The translations under genes were made by a program, and so were the position numbers. The notes under the pieces were generated by a model. The model searched no databases. It was not told where the DNA came from and worked only from the letters and a program-made list of their open reading frames with translations. A DNA stretch of 64,000 nucleotides from Fimbriimonadaceae bacterium (GTDB taxonomy: Bacteria > Armatimonadota > Fimbriimonadia > Fimbriimonadales > Fimbriimonadaceae). The DNA lies in the NCBI GenBank assembly GCA_019694835.1, contig JAIBBE010000208.1, positions 1 to 64,000 on the forward strand. Reading direction: 5' to 3'. This document shows, one piece after another, positions 25,635-35,228 of the stretch (position 1 is its first letter; the number at the start of each line of letters is the position of its first letter).

Positions 25635-26051
25635 ATGAAGATCCTCCGTATCATGAGCCTTGTCGTCGCTCTGCTGTCGCTGCTGGCCCTCGTGGCCAGC
25701 TTCCCCATCGAGAGTAGCTACGCATCTAAGGCGGTTCTCGCGCAGAGAGTCGAGCAGAGCGAGGCGTCCTCACTTTTTGGCGAAACCGGCGCGAAGATCG
25801 GTTCGCCCCAGAGGCTGGTGATCAGCGACAAATCGGTCTTCCTGCCTGGCGGTGAGAACGGCGTCCAGCTCGTTGACGAAGCGAAGCTCAAGGAGAAGGG
25901 CATCTATCCGCTTCAGATGCAGACCGTGACCTACGTCATCGGCTTGACACGGGTGGGATCGGGCGTGGCGGTGCTGGTTGCGCTGGCTGGAATCTGGCTG
26001 ACCGGGCGAAGGAAAGTCACCGGCGGGCCCCTCCAAGCGGTCAGTACTTGA
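25635..26051 (+). CDS. Two-helix membrane protein, unknown
   Basis: A 138-residue protein with an N-terminal helix (LRIMSLVVALLSLLALVASF), a soluble loop of about 80 residues and a second helix (YVIGLTRVGSGVAVLVALAGIWL) followed by a basic tail, so the loop faces the periplasm. No family recognised. It begins 9 bp after the YceI gene and is probably co-expressed with it. Confidence 0.65.
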   Translation: MKILRIMSLVVALLSLLALVASFPIESSYASKAVLAQRVEQSEASSLFGETGAKIGSPQRLVISDKSVFLPGGENGVQLVDEAKLKEKGIYPLQMQTVTYVIGLTRVGSGVAVLVALAGIWLTGRRKVTGGPLQAVST

Positions 26052-26093
26052 TTATCGGAACGGTGAGGGCTTGGGGCATCGTATGCACTCGGT

Positions 26094-26393
26094 ATGAAGC
26101 GATGCCTCACCGCCGTTCTCCTTCTATCCCTCTTCGCCGCCGGACCTTTCGTGCTGGTGGCCAACGCCAAGCCCGATTTCGCGGCCAAGGAGAAGAAGGC
26201 CTGCAATTATTGCCACCTCAGTGACTATGGTGGAAAGGGTTGGGGATTCCGGGGGCTCTACTACAAGCACAACGGGCTCTCGTTCAAGAAATTCACCGAG
26301 AAGAACGAAGCTAAACTGGCAGGCGTCAATGAAGGATCTATGGGCCAGGCGGCAAAGCCGACCAAGCCGTATCCCCCGAAGAAGAAAAAATGA
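26094..26393 (+). CDS. Small exported protein with one c-type haem motif
   Basis: A 99-residue protein with signal peptide (TAVLLLSLFAAGPFVLVANA) and a single C-N-Y-C-H haem-attachment motif near residue 37. The C-terminus is Lys/Pro-rich. It is shorter than a normal class I cytochrome c and shows no obvious distal Met region (one Met in EGSMGQAA is a candidate axial ligand). Likely a periplasmic mini-cytochrome or haem-binding protein. The stop overlaps the M61 peptidase start (ATGA at 26390-26393). Confidence 0.7.
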   Translation: MKRCLTAVLLLSLFAAGPFVLVANAKPDFAAKEKKACNYCHLSDYGGKGWGFRGLYYKHNGLSFKKFTEKNEAKLAGVNEGSMGQAAKPTKPYPPKKKK

Positions 26394-28081
26394 CGCTTAA
26401 GACTGGTTTCTCCGTGTTGTCGCTGATGCCCACGCTGGCCTTAGCGACGATTCACTATGTGGTTCAGCCTGACCCAGGCGGACAGAAGATCAATGTCACG
26501 ATTCGGGTAGACAAGTCGGGACCGAATACCGCCTTTCGCATACCCGCATGGTGTCCAGGCTTTTACACGCTCAAGAATTACCAGGAGAAGATCAGCGACG
26601 TTCGCTTCGTTGATGGGCAGGGCAAGGCCGTCGAGTTCAAGCGGCCCGATCCCCGCGTTTGGCAGGCCGCAAATACCGGCGGACCTCTGACCATGACCTA
26701 CTCTGTGCTCGGTGATGACGGTGGCCTTGGCTTCTTTGGCGTGAACGTCCGATCGCACACCGCGTTCATCAACGGTCCCGCAGCGTTCATGTATGCCGAT
26801 GGGCGGAAGGGTGAGGCGATTACCCTAGAGGTCAAGAAGCCTGCGGCTTGGGATGAGGCGGTCGCTTTGGACAAGAACGCTCAGGGCTATTACACGGCGG
26901 GCGACTACGACGAACTTCTCGACAGCCCGATCCGGCTTGGCAAGTTCGAGCGTCGCAAGTTCACGGTCGAAGGCATTCCGTTCGAGGCGATCTTCGCCTC
27001 CACCAATCAGAACTACAACCCCGACCTAGATGCCCAGGCGAGGATGCTCTCGCAAGTGAGCATTCCCGCCATCAAGCTGTTTGGCAAGGCACCATTTAAG
27101 CGGTATATCTACTTCATTAACCTTGCGATAGGTGACTTCGGTGGCGGGCTGGAGCATCGGGCGTCGACCGTGATGGCAATGCCGAACACGAAAGCGCTGG
27201 ACCTCATCACCCTCGCCTCCCACGAGTACTTCCATGCGTGGAATGTTAAGCAGATTCGTCCCGAAGTTCTTGGGCCCTTCGACTACACTCAGCCGGTTCG
27301 AACGGCGAACCTCTGGTTCGCCGAAGGCGTGACGGACTACTACGCCGATCTCCTCGCCTACCGTTCTGGCCTGCTGGATCAGCGCTGGTACCTGCGGTCC
27401 TTGGCGGGCAACATCTCCGAACTGCAGCGCAGCAATACGCGCAAACAAATGACCCTCGAAGACGTGTGTCGACAGACCTGGGAGCACAGTGGATTCGATG
27501 TAGGAGACCTGAGCTATTACACAAAGGGCCTCGTTGTAGGGGCCGTCTTTGATGCCGCGATCCGGGAAGCGACCCAGGGCAAGAAGTCCCTGGACGACGT
27601 CATGCGCCTCATGTTCACCCGCTATCGTCTCCCCCAGCCTGGCTACGCCGAAGACGCGATTCGGACCACCATCAACGAGGTGGCGGTGAAGGACCTGTCC
27701 GACCTCTACGAAGTCATGCTGCGATCGACCAAGGAAGTCCCGTACGAGCGACTTGCAGGCGTTGGACTAAGAGTCGTGCCGCCGAATCGTGAAGTTTCAA
27801 CCCTTGGCGCGACTCTGGAAGGCAGCAAAGTCGCGGCGATTGAGGACGGCTCGCCCTGGCAGGTTGGCGACGAGATCATCAACGTTGATGGCAAACCGTT
27901 CTCGCTCGGCGCATTCTATCAGCAGAATGCCAAGTACGAAGTCGACGTCAAGCGTGGCGACAAGGTGGAACAGATCCAGGTGCCGCTCACCAAGCGAACC
28001 GTCGGCCGCTGGATCGTCGAGCCCGATCCCTTTGCCACCCTCGAACAGGCTAAGCGTCGGTCTGAATTCCTGGCCCGATAG
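26390..28081 (+). CDS. M61 family metallopeptidase with PDZ domain
   Basis: A 563-residue exported peptidase related to glycyl aminopeptidase. The zinc motif H-E-Y-F-H is at residues 278-282, and the downstream Glu ligand lies in LWFAEGVTDYYADL. An N-terminal beta domain starts after a short signal-like segment (FSVLSLMPTLALA), and a C-terminal PDZ-like domain (about 455-540, with AIEDGSPWQVGDEIINVDG) follows the catalytic domain, as usual for the family. Coupled by ATGA to the haem-motif gene; last gene of the YceI unit. Confidence 0.93.
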   Translation: MTLKTGFSVLSLMPTLALATIHYVVQPDPGGQKINVTIRVDKSGPNTAFRIPAWCPGFYTLKNYQEKISDVRFVDGQGKAVEFKRPDPRVWQAANTGGPLTMTYSVLGDDGGLGFFGVNVRSHTAFINGPAAFMYADGRKGEAITLEVKKPAAWDEAVALDKNAQGYYTAGDYDELLDSPIRLGKFERRKFTVEGIPFEAIFASTNQNYNPDLDAQARMLSQVSIPAIKLFGKAPFKRYIYFINLAIGDFGGGLEHRASTVMAMPNTKALDLITLASHEYFHAWNVKQIRPEVLGPFDYTQPVRTANLWFAEGVTDYYADLLAYRSGLLDQRWYLRSLAGNISELQRSNTRKQMTLEDVCRQTWEHSGFDVGDLSYYTKGLVVGAVFDAAIREATQGKKSLDDVMRLMFTRYRLPQPGYAEDAIRTTINEVAVKDLSDLYEVMLRSTKEVPYERLAGVGLRVVPPNREVSTLGATLEGSKVAAIEDGSPWQVGDEIINVDGKPFSLGAFYQQNAKYEVDVKRGDKVEQIQVPLTKRTVGRWIVEPDPFATLEQAKRRSEFLAR

Positions 28082-28157
28082 CGGCTGATTGATAATGCGC
28101 AATGTGTGAGATGCTGGGCACCTGAAAGTACTGGGTGTAAATGCCGATTAATAGGGT

Positions 28158-28730
28158 GTGAGTCCCGTACTGGAACCCCGCCCGAAGACGGTCCATCAGC
28201 TTCAGCGCGAAGTCACGCCGACTGGCGTGGAGAGGACATTCGGTCCCGAAGAGGTGATCGTCAGCAAGACGGACCTCAAGGGGCATATCACCTATGCCAA
28301 CGAGGTCTTCTGCCGGGTCGCCGGCTACGATCGCGCCGACCTGATTGGCGCGCCCCACAGCATAGTCCGCCATCCAGGAATGCCTCGCTGCGTGTTCAAA
28401 CTTCTCTGGGAGACCATCGCCGAAGGTCGCGAAATCTTCGCCTATGTGAAGAACATGGCCAGGACCGGCGACCACTACTGGGTCTTTGCTCACGTCACAC
28501 CCACCTTCGATAATCGTCACCAGATCATCGGCTATCACTCGAATCGGAGAAGTCCAGCCCGAAGAGCCATCCAGTTCTTCGAGCCGATCTATGCCGAACT
28601 CTGCGAGATCGAGAGACGCCATTCTGATCGTAGGCTCGGTCTCGAAGCGTCATTCGCCCATGTCGTAAAACTCCTTCAATCCCAAGGCATCTCCTATGAC
28701 GAACTCGTTTTCTCCGTCACGCCCGACTAA
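28158..28730 (+). CDS. Aer-like PAS domain protein
   Basis: A 190-residue soluble protein. The segment from about residue 35 to 130 is the redox-sensing PAS domain of Aer-type receptors: [13 protein letters not shown], then [13 protein letters not shown], then [19 protein letters not shown]. Such domains bind FAD and sense redox state or oxygen. There is no membrane segment. The signalling part is encoded by the next, overlapping gene in another frame, so this looks like a receptor split in two. Start GTG 28158. Confidence 0.85.
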   Translation: MSPVLEPRPKTVHQLQREVTPTGVERTFGPEEVIVSKTDLKGHITYANEVFCRVAGYDRADLIGAPHSIVRHPGMPRCVFKLLWETIAEGREIFAYVKNMARTGDHYWVFAHVTPTFDNRHQIIGYHSNRRSPARRAIQFFEPIYAELCEIERRHSDRRLGLEASFAHVVKLLQSQGISYDELVFSVTPD

Positions 28731-29364
28731 GGTCCGCACTGAGGACGATCTCGAAGGCTTCCTAGCCGAAGCGTCTGCTGTTTGTCGTGCTGCTTCGAAG
28801 GGCGATCTCGAGCCACGGATTCAGAACATCCCGGACCAGTCCAACCTGGCTGAACTATCCTTGGCCGTGAATTCACTTCTCGATTCGACCGATGCGTTTG
28901 TGCGCGAGTCATCGGCTGCGCTTCATGCTGCGAGTGAGCGGCGGTATTACCGCAAGTTCATGGCCAAGGGCATGCCCGGAAGCTTTAGGCGCGGAGCGGC
29001 GACGATCAACGAGGCCAATTCAGCCATGAAAGCCCAGGATGCAGCCATTGGCCTCGCCAAGGAGGGCCGAGCCGAGGTTTGTCGCGAGCTTCAGGAATTG
29101 GTTGACGCCTCAGGGGACCGCATTGACCGCGTGGTCGCTGACATCGACGGAATCATGAGCGGCATCAAGGTGCTGGCCCTCAACGCGCTCATCGAGGCCG
29201 CTCGAGCTGGCGACGCAGGTCGTGGCTTTTCGGTTGTTGCGTCTGAGGTCAAGAAGATGGCTGACCGGACAGCCGATTCAATGAACGGGATCAGCGAGGA
29301 AGTGAGGCTGTTCCGGTCCGAAGCAGGGCGCGTCCTCGCGGCGATCCAAGAAAGCGAAGCGTAA
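28696..29364 (+). CDS. Cytosolic methyl-accepting chemotaxis signalling domain, short
   Basis: A 222-residue protein whose C-terminal half contains the chemoreceptor hairpin tip: [20 protein letters not shown] followed by [18 protein letters not shown]. It would couple to CheA/CheW. The return arm of the coiled coil is short, ending about 30 residues after the tip, and the N-terminal part resembles the linker seen after PAS domains in soluble receptors. It overlaps the PAS gene by 35 bp in a different frame; together they make one Aer-like receptor in two pieces. Confidence 0.82.
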   Translation: MTNSFSPSRPTKVRTEDDLEGFLAEASAVCRAASKGDLEPRIQNIPDQSNLAELSLAVNSLLDSTDAFVRESSAALHAASERRYYRKFMAKGMPGSFRRGAATINEANSAMKAQDAAIGLAKEGRAEVCRELQELVDASGDRIDRVVADIDGIMSGIKVLALNALIEAARAGDAGRGFSVVASEVKKMADRTADSMNGISEEVRLFRSEAGRVLAAIQESEA

Positions 29365-29365
29365 C

Positions 29366-29400
29366 AAAATTGGCCCTCGCTGTTCAGATGCGAGGGCCAA
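29366..29400 (-). terminator. Terminator for the PEP-CTERM gene
   Basis: On the minus strand TTGGCCCTCGC / GCGAGGGCCAA form an 11-bp stem around a 9-base loop, followed by TTTTG. It lies between convergent genes, 19 bp after the stop at 29420. Confidence 0.8.
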
Positions 29401-29419
29401 AGGAAGGTAAGGCGACGCC

Positions 29420-29938
29420 CTACTTGTTGCGTCGTCGGCGTCGACCGATAAGGCCGATCGCGCCTAGACCGAGAGCAGCAAGGCTCGCGGGCTCGGGAAC
29501 AGGGCGGAAGTAAGCGGTGTTGCCGCCGCCGGGGAAGGTGCCGTCCACACGGAGGTGGAAGCCAAAGTCCTCGACCGTGCCGGTCAGAGTCGTGTAGTTG
29601 AACGTCAGCGTGTTGTTGATGAAACCGTTGTTCGGGTTCGTCTTCCAACCGCGAATGCCGTTGCCCGAGTCGAAGGTCCAACCGTTTTGGTTGGTGCCCG
29701 TGCCCCCCATGTCGTTGTTGTCGTCGAGTGCCCAGACGCCGAACGCCTCGGTCACGTTGTAAGTCACGCTATTCCAGGTGACTGTGGGGGCTGGACCGAC
29801 GACGAGGTCGATCTGATTGCCGGTTCGGTTCACGCTCACGCCCGAAAGCTGGGCGTAATTGAACGAACTGACGGATTGGGCTGAAGCCACGCCGGCTACC
29901 GCCATCGCGGCGACGATAATAAAGCCTTTCAATTGCAT
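29420..29938 (-). CDS. PEP-CTERM sorting-domain protein
   Basis: A 172-residue exported protein with signal peptide (GFIIVAAMAVAGVASA) and C-terminal VPEPAS, a hydrophobic helix (LAALGLGAIGLI) and a closing GRRRRRNK. The mature part is rich in Asn, Thr and Gly, like other PEP-CTERM proteins of unknown role. It is the second such protein in the window; its tail closely matches that of the protein at 5955-6536 while the mature parts differ. Confidence 0.87.
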   Translation of the reverse strand: MQLKGFIIVAAMAVAGVASAQSVSSFNYAQLSGVSVNRTGNQIDLVVGPAPTVTWNSVTYNVTEAFGVWALDDNNDMGGTGTNQNGWTFDSGNGIRGWKTNPNNGFINNTLTFNYTTLTGTVEDFGFHLRVDGTFPGGGNTAYFRPVPEPASLAALGLGAIGLIGRRRRRNK

Positions 29939-30182
29939 CTTATTTCCTTTCCTCCGATAATGGAATCTGAACTGGAATATTCTACTACAGATATTGCGCC
30001 ATGTATATTAATTCCATCTGAATCAGGCATCGTTACGGGCCAAATTGTTCCTGTGAGCCGTAAAAATACGGGGATCTGACCTAGGACCCACGGAGTGCCC
30101 AATTTGGATTTCTGTTCTATTGCAACGGATAGACATTTGATAGACCCTAGGAGATACGCAGGAGAGGGTTATACTCTCATGC

Positions 30183-31457
30183 ATGGAGCCTAAGAGCCGA
30201 TCCCGTACCGGCACGCTCCGACCCTTCCGTCACCGTGACTTCTCGCTGATTTGGACGGGGGCGTTTTTATCCTTCACCGGAAGTTGGATTCAGAGCGTGG
30301 CCCAGGGTTGGCTGGTCTATGACCTCACGCGTGACGAAGCAAAACTGGCCTTCGTGACCTTCTGCGGGATGGCCCCTTTGTCGCTCTTCGGGATTTTCGC
30401 GGGGACCCTTGCCGACACTCTCAACCGCCGGGTCGTGCTCGCCTTGTCCCAGGCGACGTTCGGTATTGGAGCGCTGTTCCTAGCCTACGTGACCTACACC
30501 GGCGTCGTTCAGTACTGGCACATCGTCACCGTGGCCCTGATCCTGGGCTTCGTGAATGCGATCGAGATTCCCACCCGGCAGTCGATCGTGGCATCAGTAG
30601 TGCCCGCAGAGGATCTCGCGGCTGCGGTCCCGATCAATGCGCTGACGTTCAATGCTGCGCGCATGGTGGGACCGGCCGTGGGCGGCATATTGCTTGCCCA
30701 GTTCGGTGCCGGTACGTGCTACTTGGTGAATGGCATCAGCTACCTGGCCCTCATCTTGGCGGTCCTCGCCGTCAAAGCCGATCTGCGCGCGATACCTCGC
30801 GAACCGGAGCCCATGAAGGACCTCCTTTTGGGCGGCATGAGATACACCTTCCACGACATCCGGCTCAAGACGCTCTTCCTCATGGAGGCCACGGTCTCCC
30901 TGTTCGGCCTCTTCTACATTGCCCTCATGCCGGCCATCGCCCGCGACATGCTGAAGCTTGGCAAGACGGGATTGGGAAACGCCTTCACGGCGATGGGGGT
31001 TGGCGCGGTGATCGGGCTGATTTCAGTGGCCCACCTGTCGAGCAAACCTTACAAGGCCATTCTGACTCGCCTCGCGATGACGGCGATCGCGATCGGGCTC
31101 ATTGGGCTAGCATTTTCACGCTCAGAGTGGACGGCGTTTCCGTTGCTGGCGTTGGTCGGCGGGGCCAGCGTGATGCAATTCAATACCACCAATACGCTCT
31201 TTCAGCTGATCTCGCCCCCCAATCTTAGGGGACGGGTCATCGCGATGCATGTATGGGCCCTATCCGGGCTCGCGCCCTTCGGCACTCTCTTCTTCGGTTG
31301 GCTGGCGACGGTCACCACCCTCTCCAACACGATTCTCGCTGGAGGGGTTGCTGTCATGGTTGGGGCAGTGTTGGCTTGGATCCATCGGGACCGGCTGAAG
31401 GATGCCGAGGGGAACGTCGGCACGAGCCATCCGACGGCTACCGGCACAACACTTTGA
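30183..31457 (+). CDS. MFS transporter, EntS-like
   Basis: A 424-residue inner-membrane protein with 12 helices. The N-terminal FRHRDFSLIWTGAFLSFTGSWIQSVAQGWLVYDLT region and the loop ADTLNRRVVLALSQ belong to the EntS/DUF894 group of major facilitator exporters. Members export siderophores or drugs; the substrate here is unknown. A TATACT at 30170-30175 lies only 8 bases before ATG 30183, so the transcript may be nearly leaderless, though this is speculative. Confidence 0.92.
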   Translation: MEPKSRSRTGTLRPFRHRDFSLIWTGAFLSFTGSWIQSVAQGWLVYDLTRDEAKLAFVTFCGMAPLSLFGIFAGTLADTLNRRVVLALSQATFGIGALFLAYVTYTGVVQYWHIVTVALILGFVNAIEIPTRQSIVASVVPAEDLAAAVPINALTFNAARMVGPAVGGILLAQFGAGTCYLVNGISYLALILAVLAVKADLRAIPREPEPMKDLLLGGMRYTFHDIRLKTLFLMEATVSLFGLFYIALMPAIARDMLKLGKTGLGNAFTAMGVGAVIGLISVAHLSSKPYKAILTRLAMTAIAIGLIGLAFSRSEWTAFPLLALVGGASVMQFNTTNTLFQLISPPNLRGRVIAMHVWALSGLAPFGTLFFGWLATVTTLSNTILAGGVAVMVGAVLAWIHRDRLKDAEGNVGTSHPTATGTTL

Positions 31458-31526
31458 TGGACGACGGCCGGCGCGGCCTTGATGATGAAGGGTGCGCCGA
31501 GGTTTGCCAACTGCGGAGGATCCTCG

Positions 31527-31570
31527 AAACTGGCGGCGCCGGGGTGCACCATTCATCAGCCCGGCCACAC
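31527..31570. repeat. Dispersed repeat, GCCGGGGTGCACNATTCATCA family
   Basis: This copy shares the pattern AAACTGGC, GCCGGGGTGCAC, ATT, CATCA, CCCGGCCAC with 44797-44841 and, in inverse orientation, with 40241-40276 and 40384-40419. It lies between the MFS gene and the beta-lactamase-fold gene. Confidence 0.7.
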
Positions 31571-31626
31571 AAACCCTCGACCTCCCGACCGTGACGGTTC
31601 AAGGCGTGAACCGTCACAATAGCGGT

Positions 31627-32799
31627 ATGAAGCGCTCTTGGATGGCGGTCGCCGCTCTCGCGGTCCTGGTCGGTTGTGGTGGCGGCGGTGGCGGCGGGGT
31701 TAACCCGCCGCCCGATCCCGGTTACATCAGCAAACTCGAGCCCGCCGTCGAATTGCACGTCGATCAGATCGTGCGGGACTACCAGTTCTCGGACAACATC
31801 CCTGGTCTCTCGGTCGGGGTCGTGGCGGGCGGTAAGGTTGTGCTCGTGAAGGGCTATGGCGCGGCTGAGATCAGCTCGGGGACGCCGGTCGATGCGAACA
31901 CTTACTTCGAGATTGGCTCGTGCACCAAGAGCTTCACGTCTTTTGGCGTGCTTCGGATGGTCGATGACCCGACGCTGATCCGCAAGCAGGGGATCGCGTC
32001 GCTGAATCTCGACGAGAGGGTGAAAACTTATCTCGTAGGCAGCCCCAACGTTCAGATTCCGCCCGACTGGGACAACATCACGGTCCGTGAGCTTCTCAGC
32101 ATGACCAGCGGCATCCCCGATGGTTCCAGTAATACGTCGATCTGGCAGATCGTCATAGCGACTGCCGCCGGCAAGCCGCTCGAATTCGACCCGAGCACGG
32201 GGTACTGCTACAGCAACCCTGGTTACATGATTTTGGGCGAGTTGATCCAGCAGTTGAGCGGGATGAGTTACGCCGATTACATGGCGACCTACGTCTTCAC
32301 GCCGCTTGGCCTGGACAAGACCTTCATCCACACGCCGAACAACACGCCGCTGGGCCTTGCAACCGGCTACGAATGGACGGGCGCGGCTTGGGATACTCCA
32401 GCCCCACGTTCACCGCTGTCGAGCTTCAGTTCGGGTGCCGTCATCACCACTGCAGGCGACCTCGCCAAGTTCCTCCTCGCCCTTGAGCAGAAGAAGATCC
32501 TCAAAGCGGCGACTTACACGACGATGTTCAAGGCGGTCGAGCTTCCGCTCCGTTCGAGCGAGTGGGGCTTGGGATGGAACTGCATCGATGACGACACGAT
32601 CAAGATCTATCGTAAAGACGGCGGACTTCCCGGATATTCAGCCCAAATGTCGATCTACAAGACCGAGGGCGTCTGTGTGGCGCTCTGCACGAATGAAACC
32701 GGGGTGCCGACGGCGAAAATCGCGGCTGACATCGTTGCGGCGATCAAGAAGGTCGACACCGTGCCAAACCCAGCACCGCCAATTCAGGATTGCGACTGA
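31627..32799 (+). CDS. Beta-lactamase-fold serine hydrolase, lipoprotein
   Basis: A 390-residue class C beta-lactamase/esterase-like protein (Pfam beta-lactamase group). The lipobox L-V-G-C ends at Cys17 and is followed by a run of Gly. The catalytic S-x-x-K is S-C-T-K (in FEIGSCTKSF), Y-x-N is Y-S-N (in GYCYSNPGY), and a late GGLPGY stands for the HxG-type motif. Such enzymes act as D-aminopeptidases, carboxypeptidases or esterases; resistance is not implied. ATG 31627 gives the lipoprotein signal; the longer frame upstream runs through the repeat. Confidence 0.9.
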   Translation: MKRSWMAVAALAVLVGCGGGGGGGVNPPPDPGYISKLEPAVELHVDQIVRDYQFSDNIPGLSVGVVAGGKVVLVKGYGAAEISSGTPVDANTYFEIGSCTKSFTSFGVLRMVDDPTLIRKQGIASLNLDERVKTYLVGSPNVQIPPDWDNITVRELLSMTSGIPDGSSNTSIWQIVIATAAGKPLEFDPSTGYCYSNPGYMILGELIQQLSGMSYADYMATYVFTPLGLDKTFIHTPNNTPLGLATGYEWTGAAWDTPAPRSPLSSFSSGAVITTAGDLAKFLLALEQKKILKAATYTTMFKAVELPLRSSEWGLGWNCIDDDTIKIYRKDGGLPGYSAQMSIYKTEGVCVALCTNETGVPTAKIAADIVAAIKKVDTVPNPAPPIQDCD

Positions 32800-32800
32800 G

Positions 32801-34087
32801 TCACTTCTTGAGTCGCTGGTAGATCGCCTCGGCGATGAACGAGAGTGGCACGAGAATAGCCATCGCCACCAGCGCGCTAGGGGCCGACTTCGCGATGTAG
32901 ATGGTCAGGACGCCGAACATGCCGAGGCAAGCGAGGATCGCGAGCCAGACGATGAGTCGGCTCGCTCCGGTCTGATTCGTCAGCTTCAGGTGCGCCGCGT
33001 TGACGGCCGCGTAGACCAGCAAGAACGCTGCGCTGCCCATCATGGCAACGCTAGACAGATCAAAGAGCAGGATAAACACGAGCACGATGAGGGAGGTCAG
33101 GAAGAGCCCAGTCGTACCTTGAAGAAACGCTGGCTTTCCCCAAGACCTTGGCAGCTGACCGTCATCGGAAACCGTCGTAACCACGTTGGAAGCCCCAAAC
33201 AGCGTCGCATTGATGGCTGATGCCGTGGAGAAGAGAGCCGCGATGGAGATGAGGGTGAAACCGAACTGGCCCAAGAAGGGCCGTGCGGCTTCGGCAAGCG
33301 CATAGTCACGCGCACCCAAGATTTGGGCCACCGTCAGGTTGCCGATGACGGCGATCGAGACAACGACGTAAATGGCCGCCACCGAGAAGACGCTGAGGTA
33401 GAGGGCTTTCGGCAACGTCTTGGCCGGATTCGCCATGTTACCAGCCGCGTTCGCAACCAATCCGAATCCTTCATAACCAATGAAGAGGACACCTGCGCCG
33501 AAGAGCACCTGCTCGAACCCAGGCCACGTCGAAGGTGAGAGGCGTTCTGGCTGGACGTAGAGGAGGCCGCCGAGGGCAAAGAGGATCAAGAACGTTAGCT
33601 TGATCGCGACGATGATCGACTCCCACTTGCCGACCGAGCCCGCGCCGAGCATGTTGACAAAGGTGAAGAGCACGACGACGCCAAGTGCGATCCCCTTGAG
33701 AAGCATGCCCGACGGATCGGAGGTCACGAAGGTCGCTGCGTAAGCCGCGAAGCCGTGAGCATAGAGGGCAAGCGAGATCAGGTAGCCCAGCCACATGAAA
33801 AGGTTGATCCCGCCGCTGAGAACGCCAGGTCCGAACCCTTTCACCAAGAACTCGACGGCTCCGCCCGAAGAGGGAAAAACCGCTCCCATCTTCGCATAGG
33901 AGTACGTCGACAGGAGGGCGACCACGCCGCCGACCAAAAAGGATAGGGGCATCGCCGAGCCCGAGGCTTGAGCCACGACACCGAGAATCGAGAATATCCC
34001 GGCTCCGATCATGCCGCCGATTCCGAGGCTGACGGCCCCAAACAGGCCGATGCGCTCCGATTTCGCTTCCGTGCTCGGTGAACTCAC
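32801..34087 (-). CDS. APC family amino-acid permease
   Basis: A 428-residue inner-membrane protein with 12 helices. The first helix carries the substrate-binding pattern GIGGMIGAGIFSILG characteristic of the amino acid-polyamine-organocation superfamily, and the sixth contains LFIGYEGFGLVANAA. The substrate is not predictable. GTG 34087 is the likely start; the frame reaches 34105. It converges on the beta-lactamase-fold gene with one base between. Confidence 0.92.
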   Translation of the reverse strand: MSSPSTEAKSERIGLFGAVSLGIGGMIGAGIFSILGVVAQASGSAMPLSFLVGGVVALLSTYSYAKMGAVFPSSGGAVEFLVKGFGPGVLSGGINLFMWLGYLISLALYAHGFAAYAATFVTSDPSGMLLKGIALGVVVLFTFVNMLGAGSVGKWESIIVAIKLTFLILFALGGLLYVQPERLSPSTWPGFEQVLFGAGVLFIGYEGFGLVANAAGNMANPAKTLPKALYLSVFSVAAIYVVVSIAVIGNLTVAQILGARDYALAEAARPFLGQFGFTLISIAALFSTASAINATLFGASNVVTTVSDDGQLPRSWGKPAFLQGTTGLFLTSLIVLVFILLFDLSSVAMMGSAAFLLVYAAVNAAHLKLTNQTGASRLIVWLAILACLGMFGVLTIYIAKSAPSALVAMAILVPLSFIAEAIYQRLKK

Positions 34088-34106
34088 CCGGCAAGCATAC
34101 AGCAAA

Positions 34107-34135
34107 GCGGGGTGAAGCCATCAGCTTCACCCCGC
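34107..34135 (-). terminator. Terminator for DUF1559 gene
   Basis: A 12-bp perfect stem (GCGGGGTGAAGC / GCTTCACCCCGC) with loop CATCA on the plus strand, followed by TTTGCT on the minus strand. It lies 15 bases past the stop of the prepilin-like gene. Confidence 0.7.
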
Positions 34136-34150
34136 CCTGGAAAGAAGGAC

Positions 34151-35098
34151 TTAGAAGTCCTGGATGTCAGCGATACACGTGCCCGGCACGCCGTGCATGT
34201 CGCCGAAGTTCGGAGTGCCGCCCGGGTGGGGAACGCACTCGAACGCGGCTTCGCTGTTCGGGAAGTCCTTGATGCCACAACCGTTCAACGTGGCCTGAGA
34301 AAGGCGAACCTTGAAGTCATAGTAGTACGGTCTGGTGCCATAGCTGGAGTAGTTCGTGCATCCGGCCTGAACCCGTCCACCGTGCGGCATGCCACTGTAG
34401 CGAGCGTACTTCGTGTGGCCGTCCATGTAGGAGAAGACCATGCCACCAGTGTGGCGAGGCCAAACTTCCCACTTATACCAATAGTCGATCCAGCCGCCGG
34501 TCGTTTCCGTGCGGTTGTACCGACGCGGGAAGTACCCATCGGTGAATCCGAGGGTCTCGGAAGGGAATGGAATGTTCGAGTTGTTCTGCGCCCAGTACGA
34601 GCGTGTCACAAGGCCGCTAGGTGCAGGGTTCAAGACCATGCCGAAGACGCCCAGATTGAACGTGTAGGCGGCGTAGCGGAAGTTTCCTTCCGGCTTACAG
34701 GTACCGCATCGTCCGCGGATGAAGGCGAACAGGCTCTGGCCGTACTGGTTGTTGCGCCAGTCGCCGGTGTAGTCCTGGCCAGGCTTTCCGGTCGGATAGC
34801 TCGGACAACCCACAATCTGATCGCTCTTCATGTAGGGCGCAAGTTTGTCGAAGACGAAGGAGACGACGCCGGTCACGCGGTTGGCGCTGACCCCGAGTGG
34901 GTTCATGTCGTCGTTGTCCCCGTGGTACATCAGCGTCGCCTGGACGTGCTGACGAAGGTTGCTGATGCAGGCAGTCTTCCGCGCCGCTTCTTTCGCTTGC
35001 GCGAAGACGGGGAACAGAATCGCCGCTAAGATGGCTATGATGGCGATCACGACAAGCAACTCAATGAGCGTGAACGCGCGCTGAGAACGATTTCGCAA
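34151..35098 (-). CDS. Prepilin-like DUF1559-type protein
   Basis: A 315-residue protein with the N-terminal prepilin signature [20 protein letters not shown], with Glu five residues after Ala-Phe as needed for assembly, followed by [22 protein letters not shown]. The C-terminal domain has the DUF1559-like layout with DGH near residue 226. These proteins are secreted pseudopilin-like proteins; in Armatimonadota and Planctomycetota they occur in many copies and their role is not settled. Near-identical N-termini are seen at 44.8 and 56.8 kb, while the C-terminal parts differ. Confidence 0.9.
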   Translation of the reverse strand: MRNRSQRAFTLIELLVVIAIIAILAAILFPVFAQAKEAARKTACISNLRQHVQATLMYHGDNDDMNPLGVSANRVTGVVSFVFDKLAPYMKSDQIVGCPSYPTGKPGQDYTGDWRNNQYGQSLFAFIRGRCGTCKPEGNFRYAAYTFNLGVFGMVLNPAPSGLVTRSYWAQNNSNIPFPSETLGFTDGYFPRRYNRTETTGGWIDYWYKWEVWPRHTGGMVFSYMDGHTKYARYSGMPHGGRVQAGCTNYSSYGTRPYYYDFKVRLSQATLNGCGIKDFPNSEAAFECVPHPGGTPNFGDMHGVPGTCIADIQDF

Positions 35099-35228
35099 AA
35101 GGATCCTCCAGCAATGAATGCGTAGGGTCTACTTTACTCGAAACTTGGTGGATCTCCAAGAGAAACTTGAAAATTCTGCACAAAAAGCCGAACAAAAGTG
35201 CAGCGCTGTCCGTCGAATCTCGTTTGGC

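Noticed and set aside
31438..32331. Open frame of about 300 codons on the minus strand opposite the beta-lactamase-fold gene.
   Set aside because: It is antisense to a gene with clear catalytic motifs, and its translation looks Arg/Asp-rich and non-protein-like.
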